Shown: piece after piece, positions 9,601-20,800 of the stretch
Layout: every line of letters starts with the position of its first letter
How positions within the stretch are numbered: position 1 is the stretch's first letter
DNA from: Flectonema sp. DT1601
Taxonomy: Eukaryota; Euglenozoa; Diplonemea; Diplonemida; Diplonemidae
Direction of reading: 5' to 3'
DNA length: 64,000 nucleotides
Assembly: GCA_964019425.1 (NCBI GenBank)
Contig: OZ025796.1
Span: 930,001 to 994,000 of the forward strand
The notes under the pieces: generated by a model
The model's input: only the letters and a program-made list of their open reading frames with translations
Told to the model about the DNA's origin: nothing
Databases searched by the model: none
Made by a program: the position numbers and the translations under genes

Positions 9601-11434
9601 CTTTTCCATTTTCCTTAACAATCACACCTGAAATCATGTGAGCCCCAAATTCACATCTCAGGATTTTCGGATTCGTATTTTCACCAACAATAGTAACTCC
9701 CCTCGGGGAGTGTTGAAAAAAGTTTTTTTCAAAAGTTCCCTGAGCGCCATCTTCAGCTAATAAACTATCACCAGCCTCACACGACACCAGCGTGTTTTTC
9801 CTCACGACTGGATTTGACAGAGATCCCGACACACAAATATTAGTGAACCTATTACAGTCAAGGTAATTATCAAGATATGTTCCTAGTCCATTTACTATTA
9901 AGAGTCCGTGCTGAGGATTCTTTTCAAGTCGGTTTCGTGTGCAGGTTGGGTCGGCCGACTGATCAACTTTCATTCCCGCAGTTCGGTTCTCACGGATTGT
10001 GTTTTTGTGATATTTGCCTTGAGAAAAGTCTGTTATGTGAATTCCTATTGAGGTGCAGTAGCCTACGAAATTTCCGACTACTTCGGGCTTTGAACTTCCC
10101 GTAACAGCCAATCCAATGTTACAAGACTCAATACGATTATCACTGTACACACCAAGACCATTCTTTGCTATGATGATTCCTTCTTTAGCGCATTCTGTGA
10201 TAGTGTTCTGAGTAAATGTTGGATTTGATTTCTTAAAAGCAGCGATTCCAGTTGACGCATTCTCAATTGTATTTCCAGTGTAGGTTCCTCTAGCTTCGTT
10301 TACTACAGCGATTGCTTGCATGCCAGCGTTGAGAATTGTGTTGTTGGATACTACTGGATCTGCTTTAGATGACATGACCATGATTGTTGGGCCGCTGGAC
10401 ATATCGAAAGTGTTGTTGCTGTAGATTCCACAGGAATTGTCGATTCGTAAAGCAACTTTTGCGACTCTTAGAATAGTGTTGTTACTAACTACTGGACATG
10501 CTTGTTGTCTTACTAGTATTCCATGACCACCTGTAGGTGAACCAGTTATGGTATTCCATTCAACGATTGGATTGCTTGAAGATATTGTGATAGCGCTACC
10601 TTGACAATCACAAAATCGATTCGTACTAACATTAGGAGTACCAGCTTCTATAACTATTCCAGTTGTTTGTTGTTTTGAAAATAAATTATCCTCCACAACA
10701 ATATTATCTGCTGAAGTAACCATTCCAATATTTCCAGACATAAATGAGTTATCTGTAAACAAGACATGACAGCTGCCGTCATCAACAACGACTGACGTCC
10801 TTTCCATAAATCTTTTTGACGTTACCTTGGTATGATCATTAAAAGTGTTTCTATTTATCGTTAGCGTCTCTCCCTCAATCACAGAATGATCAGCTGTTCC
10901 GATGTGGAATATTCCTTTGCCTCGTCGTTCCATTTTATGAGGATTTGGTTCAGGACAAAGCATGTTGTTGTCTTCGAAAACAGTGTTGCCGCAGTTACTG
11001 ACGTCGACGCACCAAAGCTCATGTGAGAATATTTGATTTTTGATAAATGTACCTCCGCATTTATTACGAAGGCGAATACCGGAAGTTGTCATCGAACCGG
11101 AAATTTCGTTTCGTTCGATGTGAGGAGTTGCTGTTCCTGTCACTAAGACGGATGAGAATTTACAATTCGTAATAATTGGTGATCCTTCAGCTATACTAAC
11201 GCAAGGACAGTCTTTGTTTCTGTCATTTTGAACCATTTCCAAACCTGAAATGAAACATTTATCAGTCCCCGTTATCGTCAAGACAGTACCTCTAAATATA
11301 ACGTCTGGTGTCTCTCCCTCACATGCGACGAGTTCTATTTCTTTATTTACGATGATTGATTCCGTGTATCTACCAGATGACACTTCTATTCGATCTCCTT
11401 TATTAGCTTGTAAGATAGCGTCGTTTACATTCAT
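6647..11434 (-). CDS. Giant parallel beta-helix repeat protein (FBXO11/NosD-like), probably truncated at its C-terminus
   Basis: 1595 residues made almost entirely of right-handed beta-helix rungs of about 22-24 residues, each with forms such as P.I..N.I......GI.I...G.G.Y..N. The opening AILQANKGDRIEVSSGRYTESIIV is the usual first coil of pectin-lyase-fold and FBXO11-type proteins. There is no signal peptide or F-box, so a cytosolic binding or scaffold role is more likely than secreted lyase activity, but this is inference. An in-frame stop directly precedes the ATG. The repeats break off in mid-rung at CPDIIDCNIS, and the final codons read into sequence that also encodes the MFS transporter in another frame, so the true C-terminus is probably lost or misjoined. 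Confidence 0.82.
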   Translation of the reverse strand: MNVNDAILQANKGDRIEVSSGRYTESIIVNKEIELVACEGETPDVIFRGTVLTITGTDKCFISGLEMVQNDRNKDCPCVSIAEGSPIITNCKFSSVLVTGTATPHIERNEISGSMTTSGIRLRNKCGGTFIKNQIFSHELWCVDVSNCGNTVFEDNNMLCPEPNPHKMERRGKGIFHIGTADHSVIEGETLTINRNTFNDHTKVTSKRFMERTSVVVDDGSCHVLFTDNSFMSGNIGMVTSADNIVVEDNLFSKQQTTGIVIEAGTPNVSTNRFCDCQGSAITISSSNPIVEWNTITGSPTGGHGILVRQQACPVVSNNTILRVAKVALRIDNSCGIYSNNTFDMSSGPTIMVMSSKADPVVSNNTILNAGMQAIAVVNEARGTYTGNTIENASTGIAAFKKSNPTFTQNTITECAKEGIIIAKNGLGVYSDNRIESCNIGLAVTGSSKPEVVGNFVGYCTSIGIHITDFSQGKYHKNTIRENRTAGMKVDQSADPTCTRNRLEKNPQHGLLIVNGLGTYLDNYLDCNRFTNICVSGSLSNPVVRKNTLVSCEAGDSLLAEDGAQGTFEKNFFQHSPRGVTIVGENTNPKILRCEFGAHMISGVIVKENGKGRFRNCSFQGIDLGCELTGGATTLISNCKFDRAKRALQISGEGTSPSITSSTIVSSDDCAIHTSDGASPEIKNSLINICGTGIKCVDNSSPVITSNILSNNPIAISSSSGSNPRVSENEFSGASETAALINEGGKGSYFKNVFSSSAVGVSVEGATGEARFTQNIIKSNTWGIRSSLDRKKLGDAEFHKNEICESAMVNVLVENYGHVIIEGNNIHTAPLGVLCRNEGCGIFTKNHIHTHSVANFRVITSADPEVTSNTIERSLLGIEVTDKGKGTFTSNIFLKNDIHLSVMNGGDPYVTDCELSSNPTGSGLIIRNGGFGTYTENRFLNNFKSGIQIGQNSKPKITNNKLIDNNEHGIHIMDGALGLITNNTMCGNGHSGVFISTDADPTITDNRMTKNKCGIEIIECGKGTFIRNSISDNTLCGVLLRARSDPLLDANMIFNERIGIDFLDGSLGQILNNSIYDNERGMQLSTAAAPVVASNKFVENLFGIRFTDDASGDIQHNIFTNNDISCEVWEGAAPIVCNNQYNGRGEGIVIKGGFGQFDTNTFEELSCGIRITQPETTVSISANIFRGCKIGITVENEASPTIIENTFTRSTQSGLFVHHSGKPTLSKNVFIAELCGIIFEDESTGHCEGNLFENSDTGIVIKDEETNPLIENNTFNDNEYGIIAHSRSKGKAMLNTFTANHKAGVLLKTKTKLLLERNVFIRHTAVCAISITEEARGAIHMNVIADNIVGVQIQEGGDTQVTENIFKRNTNTAIIATNGGNGLVANNCFKENEVDVRTRHKAQTIFRDNLFSGVKSVQCSDDGGGTFMNCSISGLFVIQTGACPTIIGSHISGTGLLIENNGRGVIQTNTFSRISDGCSAIEITTGGDPIVADNTFWGCSKSVTCKHQGIGEIRDNKFVGGKVGIEILKGGKLVASRCQFEAQERGILISGKETTGKIINCSICVQGVGIWIEKGACPDIIDCNISDARVVSSFR

Positions 11435-11629
11435 CTAGGCGCCTAACCTTGCACCGACATAGTGAACTTTTACTGTTCTTTTTTGCCATTCGCTGTATAC
11501 CTCACCAGTTTCCATAATGCTAATTCCGTGAAACAATCATATCGTGTAGTGGTTTAAAAGATCTGTTTAGTGGGAGTGAAAAAGATAAATAAATAAAAAA
11601 ACACAATACAAAACTTCATTCTAATCTGC
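11435..11629. other. Short intergenic spacer
   Basis: AT-rich, no gene seen. A weak AG acceptor-like site precedes the beta-helix ATG. Confidence 0.5.
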
Positions 11630-12244
11630 CTACAGAGACTTGAATTTTGGCTCGGCAGGGTATTGGTCACGAATCTTAAATGCATGTGCGAAAAAAGAAT
11701 CTTTATAATACTGCTCGAATGCGGAAGACGTTATAAGAGATTCGTTTCCGAGTGAACCCTTTCGAGCGATATCAGGGAATAGTTGTCCGTTTAGATGTGA
11801 CAACTCATGTTGTAATGTTCCAGCTATGTGACCTTCAGCTTCAACTTGAAATGGGTTTCCGTTGATGTCGAACGCGTTTACTCTGACTCGGGCAAATCGT
11901 TCGACTTGTCCGCGAAAGCCAGGAACAGATAGACATCCTTCCCAGAGTTCTATTTTATCATCACCCATTACCTCTATTTGAGGATTAACAAATACTGTTA
12001 ATGGAAACTTTGGTTTATAAGGGTATCTCGGATTATCACCAGTTCCATAAGCGATAAAAACCCTTTCATTTTCTCCAATTTGGTTCGCAGCTATTCCAGC
12101 TCCGTTTGCCTTCTTCATAGCGGTGATCATGTCGTCTACCAATTGCTTCAGATAATTATTATCATTCTTAAAGTGGGATTCATCTACAGACTTGCAGACA
12201 GTTCGTAGACACGGATCTCCTAGTTCTCGTAGAACTCTTTTCAT
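11630..12244 (-). CDS. Peptide deformylase
   Basis: 204 residues, full length for the family. It removes the formyl group from nascent organelle- or bacteria-type proteins. Motif 1 is GAGIAANQIG (48-57), motif 2 EGCLS (102-106, metal ligand Cys104), motif 3 QHELSH (metal ligands His146 and His150, catalytic Glu147). Motif 3 normally reads HExxH with Asp before the last His (HEIDH or HELDH); here it is Ser. No obvious targeting peptide is seen, though eukaryotic deformylases normally serve mitochondria or plastids. The ATG lies 10 nt after CATTTCACAG. The enzyme implies formyl-Met translation somewhere in the cell, or a gene acquired by transfer. Confidence 0.92.
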   Translation of the reverse strand: MKRVLRELGDPCLRTVCKSVDESHFKNDNNYLKQLVDDMITAMKKANGAGIAANQIGENERVFIAYGTGDNPRYPYKPKFPLTVFVNPQIEVMGDDKIELWEGCLSVPGFRGQVERFARVRVNAFDINGNPFQVEAEGHIAGTLQHELSHLNGQLFPDIARKGSLGNESLITSSAFEQYYKDSFFAHAFKIRDQYPAEPKFKSL

Positions 12245-12254
12245 CTTTTAGTTG

Positions 12255-12265
12255 CTGTGAAATGT
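12255..12265 (-). promoter_or_regulatory. Splice-acceptor-like site before the deformylase ATG
   Basis: The minus strand reads ACATTTCACAG, then 10 nt, then ATG. Confidence 0.45.
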
Positions 12266-12384
12266 GTAATATAAATCATTATAGTGAAGTACTTTTATTG
12301 GAGAAGAGATATCTTTCAACAAACATGAAAATGTTAGCGAGTGAAATACTAAAATCAACTTATCTGATCCTAAAGATTAAGTCT

Positions 12385-12846
12385 TTAGGTTTTCATTACC
12401 ATTTGAATGGGACCACCACTTGTGATTTTCCCTCTCTCCGCAACCTCTCGTTGTAGCTGACAGGCACTGCAGCATGCGCAGCAACATCCTACTAAAATGT
12501 CTTGTAGCCATGTGCCGTTTATTTTATATCCAGTTCTTATGAGGTGTCTTGCATAGATAGATTGTGTAAGTGGACCACACAGAGAACAGATTAAATTTAA
12601 TAAGAATGCAGTTTCGTCATAATTTGTCTTCACGTCAGCTAATGCAAGGGGGCAACAACAACACACACGAAGACAAATCACACAATCTAAATGGCATGCA
12701 AACAGGTCTGTTTTCCAACCTTTTCCATCATTGATTATAGGCTCATTAACTTCATCGCATAGGAATTGTTCCTTGTCTTCCTCTGCCGGCTCAGTGTTGT
12801 CTTTACCTTTTTGACGTGGAGAATCGTTTCCCTTGGCTCTCTGCAT
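12385..12846 (-). CDS. PLAC8 (cornifelin/FWL) family Cys-rich protein
   Basis: 153 residues. A charged, probably disordered head of about 40 residues leads into the PLAC8 domain: GKGWKTDLFACHLD, a Cys cluster ending in CCCCPLALADV, a hydrophobic stretch (AFLLNLICSLCGPL), then DILVGCCCACCSACQLQREV. PLAC8 proteins are small membrane-associated proteins, some acting in metal transport or cell-size control; the function here is not deducible. The ATG is 6 nt after a long pyrimidine tract ending CTCTTTACAG, the strongest acceptor in the window. Confidence 0.85.
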   Translation of the reverse strand: MQRAKGNDSPRQKGKDNTEPAEEDKEQFLCDEVNEPIINDGKGWKTDLFACHLDCVICLRVCCCCPLALADVKTNYDETAFLLNLICSLCGPLTQSIYARHLIRTGYKINGTWLQDILVGCCCACCSACQLQREVAERGKITSGGPIQMVMKT

Positions 12847-12852
12847 AGGGCC

Positions 12853-12880
12853 CTGTAAAGAGAGAAAAAAAAGAAATAAG
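12853..12880 (-). promoter_or_regulatory. Strong pyrimidine tract plus AG, 6 nt before the PLAC8 ATG
   Basis: The minus strand reads TTTCTTTTTTTTCTCTCT then TTACAG, GGCCCT and ATG. A textbook 3' splice site with almost no leader behind it, as expected for trans-splicing. Confidence 0.6.
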
Positions 12881-13346
12881 ATAATTGTTAAAACAGAAAG
12901 TCTTAGTATTTATTATTTCCCCTTTTTTTTCTCAATTATTTTAGGAAACACTTTTTTCTGCAAAGTCGCAAGCACAAAAAAAAAAGGACCGCTTTGTCGC
13001 AATATGGCGAGGCGATGGTTCAATCAGTCTTTCCTCGGCACGCTAAGGGATAGATAAAAATCATAAAGGAAAGGAATATTGCACACTATTCAGGGCGCAG
13101 AATATTCCTAAAATAACCAAAAATACGGAGATTATTTCGATCGTACTTGTGTGGGGAAAGATGACCAAAATCAAATTAAAATATCCTTAGGAAAATGCGA
13201 CACAGGGTCGACACCTCCCAATAGCTTGTTTAGTACAGCGCATGCTGGGGGGGAAATAGTATAGTAAGAGTACCTCAACTAAATAATATTAAAATTAAAA
13301 AAAAAAAAAAAAAAAAAATTGGGGGAAAAGAAAATGTTAGTTATTA
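12881..13346. other. Intergenic spacer with poly-A run
   Basis: About 470 bp without a gene. A run of about 23 A (T on the coding strand) lies near 13296-13318. Confidence 0.6.
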
Positions 13347-14612
13347 TCACAGGGCGATAATATCAAAAGTGATGTCGGATTTTTGAAGATTTCTCTTTAC
13401 AGCACCAACCATCGGAGGAGGGCCACAAATTAAAGTGGCTGATGTCTCCCTGGATGGGGGCAAGAAATCTAACAAAGCAGTAGTTATGTATCCTATGCTG
13501 TAAGGCCAAGGTGTAGCCGGATTTGACATTTTGTCAATTGTGTACCAAACTTTTAGTCTTCGAGGATAGTTTGATGATATTTGCTGAAGCTCTTTAAAAA
13601 GCAAAATGTCATCTTCCGATGTACTGGCATATAAAAGTCTGATTTTTGTACTGTCGTAAGGATCGCTGAGAACTTTTTTAATTAAACTATACATAGGAGT
13701 AATTCCAGTTCCTCCCGCAATGAGAGATAGTTTGTCACTCCAACGTAGAGTTTTATCAATCCCTTCCCACCAACCTCTACCAAATAATCTGAATTTATTA
13801 AATAATTTAGTAGTTGCCTTCCAAACTGATCCTGGATTAGATTTCTTTAGTAGGGTAGTAAGCTTCCCACCTTCATAAATCTTTATAACAAAAACAAACA
13901 TTTGCTTACCGCTACTCGATAATCCAGTTACTGTAGGTGTGTAAGGTCTGGAAATATCACCAGAATGAAGGTACATATGCTGACCAGGATCTAATCGAAC
14001 GTGTCTTGAAGATGACTCAAATTGAAAAGCATAGCTATTAGCAGTAAGTTGTGCCTTTGATGACAACGTTAATGATACTTCGACTTCTGGAGTAGGTGCA
14101 GGTCTTTGCAGTAGTGGATTCCGTTTTTTACCACAGGCTTCAGAAGGAGAAAATACAGCTTGGTAGTCTGGAGGCAACAATAAGTCACCATTCTTACGTC
14201 TAGTAGTTGTTGTTGTTGGTTTTGACAATGGAATATTGATGTCAGTTTTATTTATCTGTCGAGATGGTGAATCAGATTGTTCCTTTTCAACTACAGGAGT
14301 TGGTGGAGTAGCCTCTTCATCACTACTGTCATCAATAGCATCTGATCCCTTTTCATCATCAGCATCATCGTCTTCTTCATTCCAAGTAACAATTCCAATA
14401 GGATCTCCCAGGTATGCATCTAAGTAGTCCATGGGATGCATTTTTTTAAATGTTTCTGTTGCATCGCCGCCAGCTAACCCTTCCAATAGTGATTCACCTC
14501 CGGGGTGCTCCGGTGCAAATTCACTGACGTCGTATACGTAACTGTCAACTATTAGCCATAAGTCTCCTTTCTTGTTATGTTGAGCGACGAAACTTTGTTT
14601 GTATTTTCGCAT
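13347..14612 (-). CDS. Cytochrome b5 domain fused to cytochrome b5 reductase
   Basis: 421 residues. The N-terminus is a cytochrome b5 fold with EHPGG (haem ligand His36) and a second likely ligand His59 in KKMHPMD. An acidic, Ser/Thr-rich linker (about 78-140) follows. The C-terminal part is a flavoprotein reductase: RPYTPT (222-227) binds FAD, IAGGTGITPMYSL (298-310) and CGPPPM (396-401) bind NAD(P)H. The order b5 then reductase matches CYB5R4-like proteins without the CS domain. It would pass electrons from NADH through FAD to haem, for lipid desaturation or other reductive steps. No membrane anchor is seen, so it is probably soluble. An A-run of over 20 nt lies directly before the ATG on the coding strand. 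Confidence 0.9.
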   Translation of the reverse strand: MRKYKQSFVAQHNKKGDLWLIVDSYVYDVSEFAPEHPGGESLLEGLAGGDATETFKKMHPMDYLDAYLGDPIGIVTWNEEDDDADDEKGSDAIDDSSDEEATPPTPVVEKEQSDSPSRQINKTDINIPLSKPTTTTTRRKNGDLLLPPDYQAVFSPSEACGKKRNPLLQRPAPTPEVEVSLTLSSKAQLTANSYAFQFESSSRHVRLDPGQHMYLHSGDISRPYTPTVTGLSSSGKQMFVFVIKIYEGGKLTTLLKKSNPGSVWKATTKLFNKFRLFGRGWWEGIDKTLRWSDKLSLIAGGTGITPMYSLIKKVLSDPYDSTKIRLLYASTSEDDILLFKELQQISSNYPRRLKVWYTIDKMSNPATPWPYSIGYITTALLDFLPPSRETSATLICGPPPMVGAVKRNLQKSDITFDIIAL

Positions 14613-14867
14613 ATTTTTTTTTTTTTTTTTTTTTTTTGAGGTGCTGTTTTTTTTTGGTAATAAAAAAAAATTAAAGTGTCAGGTTGAAAGTTTTTTTTTT
14701 TTAATACTTTTTCTTGTTCAAAAAAATTCTATTATTACGAAACTGTGAGAGGATTTTAAAAAAAAAAGACCGAACTGATTTGACCCTCGTTAGAGCAGTC
14801 AAAAAGGTAAATTCAGAGTATAACTTGTAAGGGTAAATGAATACAAATAAAAAAAATAAAAGATCGA
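14613..14867. other. Intergenic spacer rich in A/T runs
   Basis: Short AT-rich spacer with several T or A runs; no gene seen. Confidence 0.5.
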
Positions 14868-17800
14868 CTAAAAGTGACTGTACTTAAAAGAAGGAGCAAT
14901 TTTTGAGTTGATAATTGAAGGTTTCACCTGGTTTATGATATTCACAATCATATCGAATCCTTCTTCGGTAGCGATGTTTGCTGCTGTCTTTCCATTACTG
15001 TTTTGAACAGTTAGATCAGCACCCCACTTGATAAGCTCTCTAAGAGATAGTTCGGCACCACTACAGCATGCTACTATTGCTGGTGTGTCACCAGAATTAT
15101 TTTTTCTATTAATATCAGCACCGAATGACAAGAGAAGTCTGATTGCTGAAAGATTATTAACAGAAACAGCAGCATGAAGGGGTGTATCACCGCAATCAGA
15201 ACTCATATTGATGTGGAGAATTCGTCGAACCTCCGAACCCGGAGGGGAGAGTGAGTTCGGTACCGAAACTTTTCTTCTACCGGGTGTAATGGCATCGGTT
15301 CCATATTTAAGAAGCCATTCTAAAGCAGCAAGACCTCTACTAGCACTTAGAGCAGCAAGGTGTAAGATTAGTGTTTCATTACAATTCTCAATTGAGTGTT
15401 GAAGTAAGATCGACATCTCACTGTGAACATATCCTTCACGAACTGCAATCTCAACGGGTGTTAAATTATCCAAATCTCTGTCTGAAAATGAAACCGATTC
15501 CAACAACTTACCTCGTTTGCAATTTAATATTTCAGCCACAACTTCACTTCGATGTGAAGCAATTGCTGTAACCAACGGAGTACCTGAACTACTACTCTGC
15601 AACCAAACATTTGAATCAGGTAACTCCCTCACAACATATTGAACAACATCAATAACTCCATAAAGACAAGCAGTATGAAGCGGAGTATGTTTATGTACAT
15701 TCAGTCCTGAAATTAATAATTTCCCACAGTCAGGTGACTTAGACAGTAGGTGAAAGAGTCCGCTGGAGACTACAAAATGGATGAAATTATTACCAAAATC
15801 ATCAACGGGTTCGGTTAATAAAAAAGGATGTTTTTCAATAAACCAATCTGTGATTAGTTTGATGTTGTTTGATGCGGCGCAGTGGAGAGAGTTTGAATAA
15901 ATCTCTGTTCGAAAACACAACTCACAACCGTGATCGATAAGAACCTCAACCATGGGTAAGCACCCTCTAACAATAGCCAGATACAGAGGCGTGCATCCTG
16001 AACTGTTCGGAATGTCGCAATTTGGCTGTTCCAATAGTAGAGTTGACATTACAGTAATCGATTCATTAATGCAAGCCTCGTGAAAACAATTATCACCTTT
16101 CTTATTAACATGTAAGAATAGGATGTCACTATTTGCGAATAATATCAACGCTTTTATAAATGAAAGTTCTCCATTTCGAATTGCGATATGCATAAGGCTA
16201 TCACCATTCACATCTGGTGCAATGGGATCGCAGTCATACTGGAGAAGAGTTAGTAAGGCAGAGAAATTTAATTTTTGAAGAGCGAACATCGCGGGTGTGA
16301 TGCCAAGAGGGGCCTTGGCTTCGATGTCACAATTATTACATATTAATTTTTTAATTAAGATTCGTGAAAACCTACAAACTGTACCTACTTTCTCATACTG
16401 AACATCAACTTCTTCATACGTTCCATTAGTAAATTCAACTGACGCAGATACAATGTCAGAGGGTTCAGAAAGTACTAAGTGATCAAGTTTTGATACTTCG
16501 AGGTTTAATGTTGTCAAGCAAGCTCCAGATTTAACTTCTTTAGCATTCTGATAAAGTTGATTATTATCAATTGAAATAACATCATCACAACCACTATCAT
16601 CTGTATCGTAACTTTCTTCTACGAGAGCTACGTCATGAAACCTAACAGTAGCACGTCTTGTCGTCTGTGGTGATTTTGGAAATATCGTTCTTGAATAAAT
16701 CTTTCTACTACTTATATTACATTTATCGAGATTATATCGAAGTGGTTCTCCACTTCTTGACTTTAACACAGCACTCATTGTTGATGTCTGATGTCTTAAC
16801 TGAACTGCCTTTATCGGAATCATTTCTAAGCTAGGAAGACTTCCAACTGCAAGATGTAAAGCCGTCAACCCACAACGAGTATTAATATTTGGTAGTGCTC
16901 CTTCATTTATAAGCATCTCAGCAGATCTAAAACAGCCACTAACACAGCTAAGGTGAAGAGCTGTGTCTCCAGATGTGTTTACGTTATTTATAATATGATC
17001 AAGAGCAGACACGATTTGAGTTCCTTCATTATATAGCAATTCAATTATTCCTGGGTTTTCATGAAGGGCTGCTGTATGCAGAAGTGTGTTGTTGTGAAAG
17101 TCTTTGTCTACAAGCATTGATAAGATCACTTTATGTGATTCAGTATCAGAAACTCTGGATAACAAAACAACTAAACAATCACGTGAATTCAACTCAGCTG
17201 AAATATGAAATGAATTTTGACCCATGGTGATATTCTTATGATTTAAAACAGCTCCTTTCCTAAGAAGTTCAATCAGAGCCTCATCATGATTGCTAACAAT
17301 AGCGCATTGTAAAGGACTGTCACCAATACTTCCAACAGTATTTACATCAACTCCACAGTTATTCATAAGATATTCTATCACCTTTATCCTTCCAAAATAA
17401 GCTGCATAGTGAAGTGGGGTCCAACAACAATCAGTAGCGTCTTTAATATTTTTATTCGAGTTGTCAGAGTTTATTAGTTCTGCCACACAGTCAACATGTC
17501 CATATTTACAAGCATAGTGAATAGGATAGAGACCTGAATTGCAAGGTACATTTGGTGACAGTAATAACAGAACAAGACATGAAGTGTGCCCTGAGAGGGC
17601 TGCAACGTGTGCTGCGGTTAGTCCGAAGTCATTTTGAATTGTGAGAAGAGTTGCGAATCTTGCGAATTGTCTGACCAAAAGAACAGTTCCATACCAACAT
17701 GCATCATGAAGTGGAGTATTTCCATTGATGTCCGCAACTTTTAAAATCTCACAGTCATCATCAGATAGCTCAACGAGAACTAAAGAGATAGCAACGGCTT

Positions 17801-20800
17801 CACACACAGCTGAAGAATTTGCAGGCGAACGACCACTCTTTGAAGCACAGTGAAATGATGTCCTTCCAAAACTATTTCTGTGTGAAAGAAATTTCATTCT
17901 TTCATTCCTTTCCATCTCTCTCAGTTCACGTAGGAATACCGTGACTGCATTTTCAGAACTCAAATCGTTAACGTCATCCAGTCCACTGTTATCTATTTCT
18001 GATAGGGAATATTCCTTTCTAAGAATAGGCATGACCTCACTTACCTTAACATGTCTCATTGACATCGCTAATGATACTAATTCCCTTGTCGTAGTAATTC
18101 CCTTCTCAAACAAAAACGATACAATTTCATGACGAATTTGAAGAACTGCGTGTTCCAATAGTGAGAAACCCTGTTTTGATAAAACATGAATACCACTTTG
18201 ACGAATAGGTGTCCAGGTCTCAGCACTTGAACAGCTCGCTTCACAATCTTCATACTGCAGATGATGATTATAAATTATAGTAAAGGCTCTATAACGGTTC
18301 AATGATATGCAAAGGTGAAGTGAAGGCTGAGTCCGAACATCGATAACATCTGAAGTAATGTTGTCAAGAACGCAGTGAAGTGATTCTATTTGATTGAAAT
18401 AACAACAAGCCTGAACAGGTGTGAAATTATATTTTGTAAAAACAGCATCTTTTTCTAATGAGCGAATTATTTTCTTTACATGAAGAGTGTCATGATGCTC
18501 AAACACACCATCAGTCTCTATCACTTTCTTCACATCTTCCGCGTCATTCTTATTTGGTGGATCGATGCAGAAATCTGTAGCAGTTGTTTTATCCATTGTT
18601 TCTTTGTCATTTTTAGCTATCTCTGTAGCTACGTCTGTCTCTTTCTGTTTGACCAGCACAGAACACTTTGCGAAACTAACAAAAGCGTCGAAATATCTTC
18701 TTATCAGGGTAAGCATTACTAATTTGTATAGGACAGTTGTATTTTTAACAGCGTTTTGTTCTCTGCTTTGGATGGCTTTTAGACGAACGTGAGTGATTTC
18801 ATGGGAAAGGCGATTGAGTGTTACAGACTTTTCAAGTTCTGTGATTGTATTAAATGAACTGATTTGAGATTCCAATAACAATTGTCGTTTTGACTGCTCA
18901 GAAGAATAAATTGAAATCATAGCGTTGGCATAGTCAGTGCGCTCAGCATCTTCATGTTGAATTTGGAGTAGTGTAGAATCTATTACGGGATTTCCTTTTA
19001 ATTTTCCCAAATATTCAACCAAAACACGCTGACAAGCTCTGTGCAACATAGTCACTTCAGGCAACACTTCAAAAGAACATAACTTAGCAGGTGTCCACCC
19101 ATGCATATTCTCCGCATATACTGACCAGCCATATTTTAACAACAAAGCAACTACTTCCGGATGCCCTCCTTTTGTAGCTAAATGAAGAGCTGTGTTTCCG
19201 TCTAAATCTGAGGATTTTTGGAGTTTTGTTGCTACGGAAGATCGTTGTAGCTCTCTCGGTAATTTTAATAAATACTGAACAACATTAACTTTACCGCTAG
19301 CAGAGGCATCTAAAAATGGTGTTCTATGAGCAGGTCTGGCGATGACGTTGTAGTCAAGTTTTAGTACCTCAATTAGATATTTTAATAAAGTTAGATGACC
19401 TCGTCTGGCAGCATAGTGAGTGAATGTTCTGCCAGTTGTATCACAGTCGTGATGTTGAAAATCTGTTAAGAAAGATTCAACAACTGAATGTCTTCCATAA
19501 TGCGATGCGAGTAAAAGAGGAGTAGCTCCACTTTGAGAAGGAACCGACAACAAAGATGGTGGAAACAGTGACACCGATTTAACATGACCAGCTGCTGCTG
19601 CAAAATGACATGGAGTACGACCTTCTTCATCAAGTTCATAAGCACTCCATCCCTCATTTAATAAAACACTAATTACATCACAGTTTCCACGTGTCGCTGC
19701 TAAGTGAAGAGCTTTACCGTGAGAGGTAGTCACAGATGCTAGTTGAGTTACAATTTGTAAGCTATATGACTCTAAACAAGACCATTCAAGAGCTGTTAAC
19801 CCGGTACTGTCTCTCATGTTTGGATCGATACCAATTTCTTTTCGAATTCTAATAAGTAACCCAAGCCCCTCAACACCACCAGTCTTCGCTGCGATATGTA
19901 AAGCAGATTGAGAATTACTTGTGAGAGCTGTCGCATCACAATTCTTATTTAACAAAAGAGCGTTTAAACACTCAGCCGAATGCTCTGACTTACTCGCCGC
20001 GTAATGGACAGCACTCCATGACATGTTGTACTCAGTTATTCTAAAATCAATGTCAGGTAAAGTCAATAAAAATAATACCACCTCTTTGTTTCCCATACTA
20101 CACGCCTTGTGTAGGGCTGTTTGACCTGAATTGTCCTGACTATTTAGAAGTAATTTTCTTGAAGAATCAGAATCACCGCGAGATTCCAATATATAAGAAA
20201 TCATCCGCACCTGATTGAAATGAGCTCCCCAATGAAGAGGATTTGATTCATTTTTATCCGTCGTATTCAACACAACAGAATGGAGAGACTGAACGTTCGA
20301 AGTCGCTTTTATATTTTCTATTAACGTCGTAAGAGACTCAAAGTGACCAAATTGAACAGCGCAATGTAAAGGAGATATAGTCAGAGAATACCGAGGACAC
20401 GGAACATAAGAAAGCAATGTAGATAAAAACTCAGTATGGTTACCTATAGCAGCAAAGTGAAAAGCGCTGAAATTATTAATGTCAACGGCTGATAGGTGTT
20501 CGGTGACGTCATTAGTAGGGATGAGAGATATCAAGTACTCAAGCACAGCACATGATCCAGATATAGCACTGACATGAATTGCGTTTCTTCCTGTTGATGG
20601 TGATTTTAGGAATGGTTTTGCACCAGCTGCTACTAACAATTGACATGCCTGAACAGAACCAGATGAGGCTGCTTCCATAAAAGGGGTTTTATCTCTACTG
20701 CAATAGTTGACATCAACACCTCTTGATATAAATATAGACAGACAATCAATTGCTCCATATTGAGCTGACGTCATCAGGCAAAGTTGTAATTTAGGATCTC

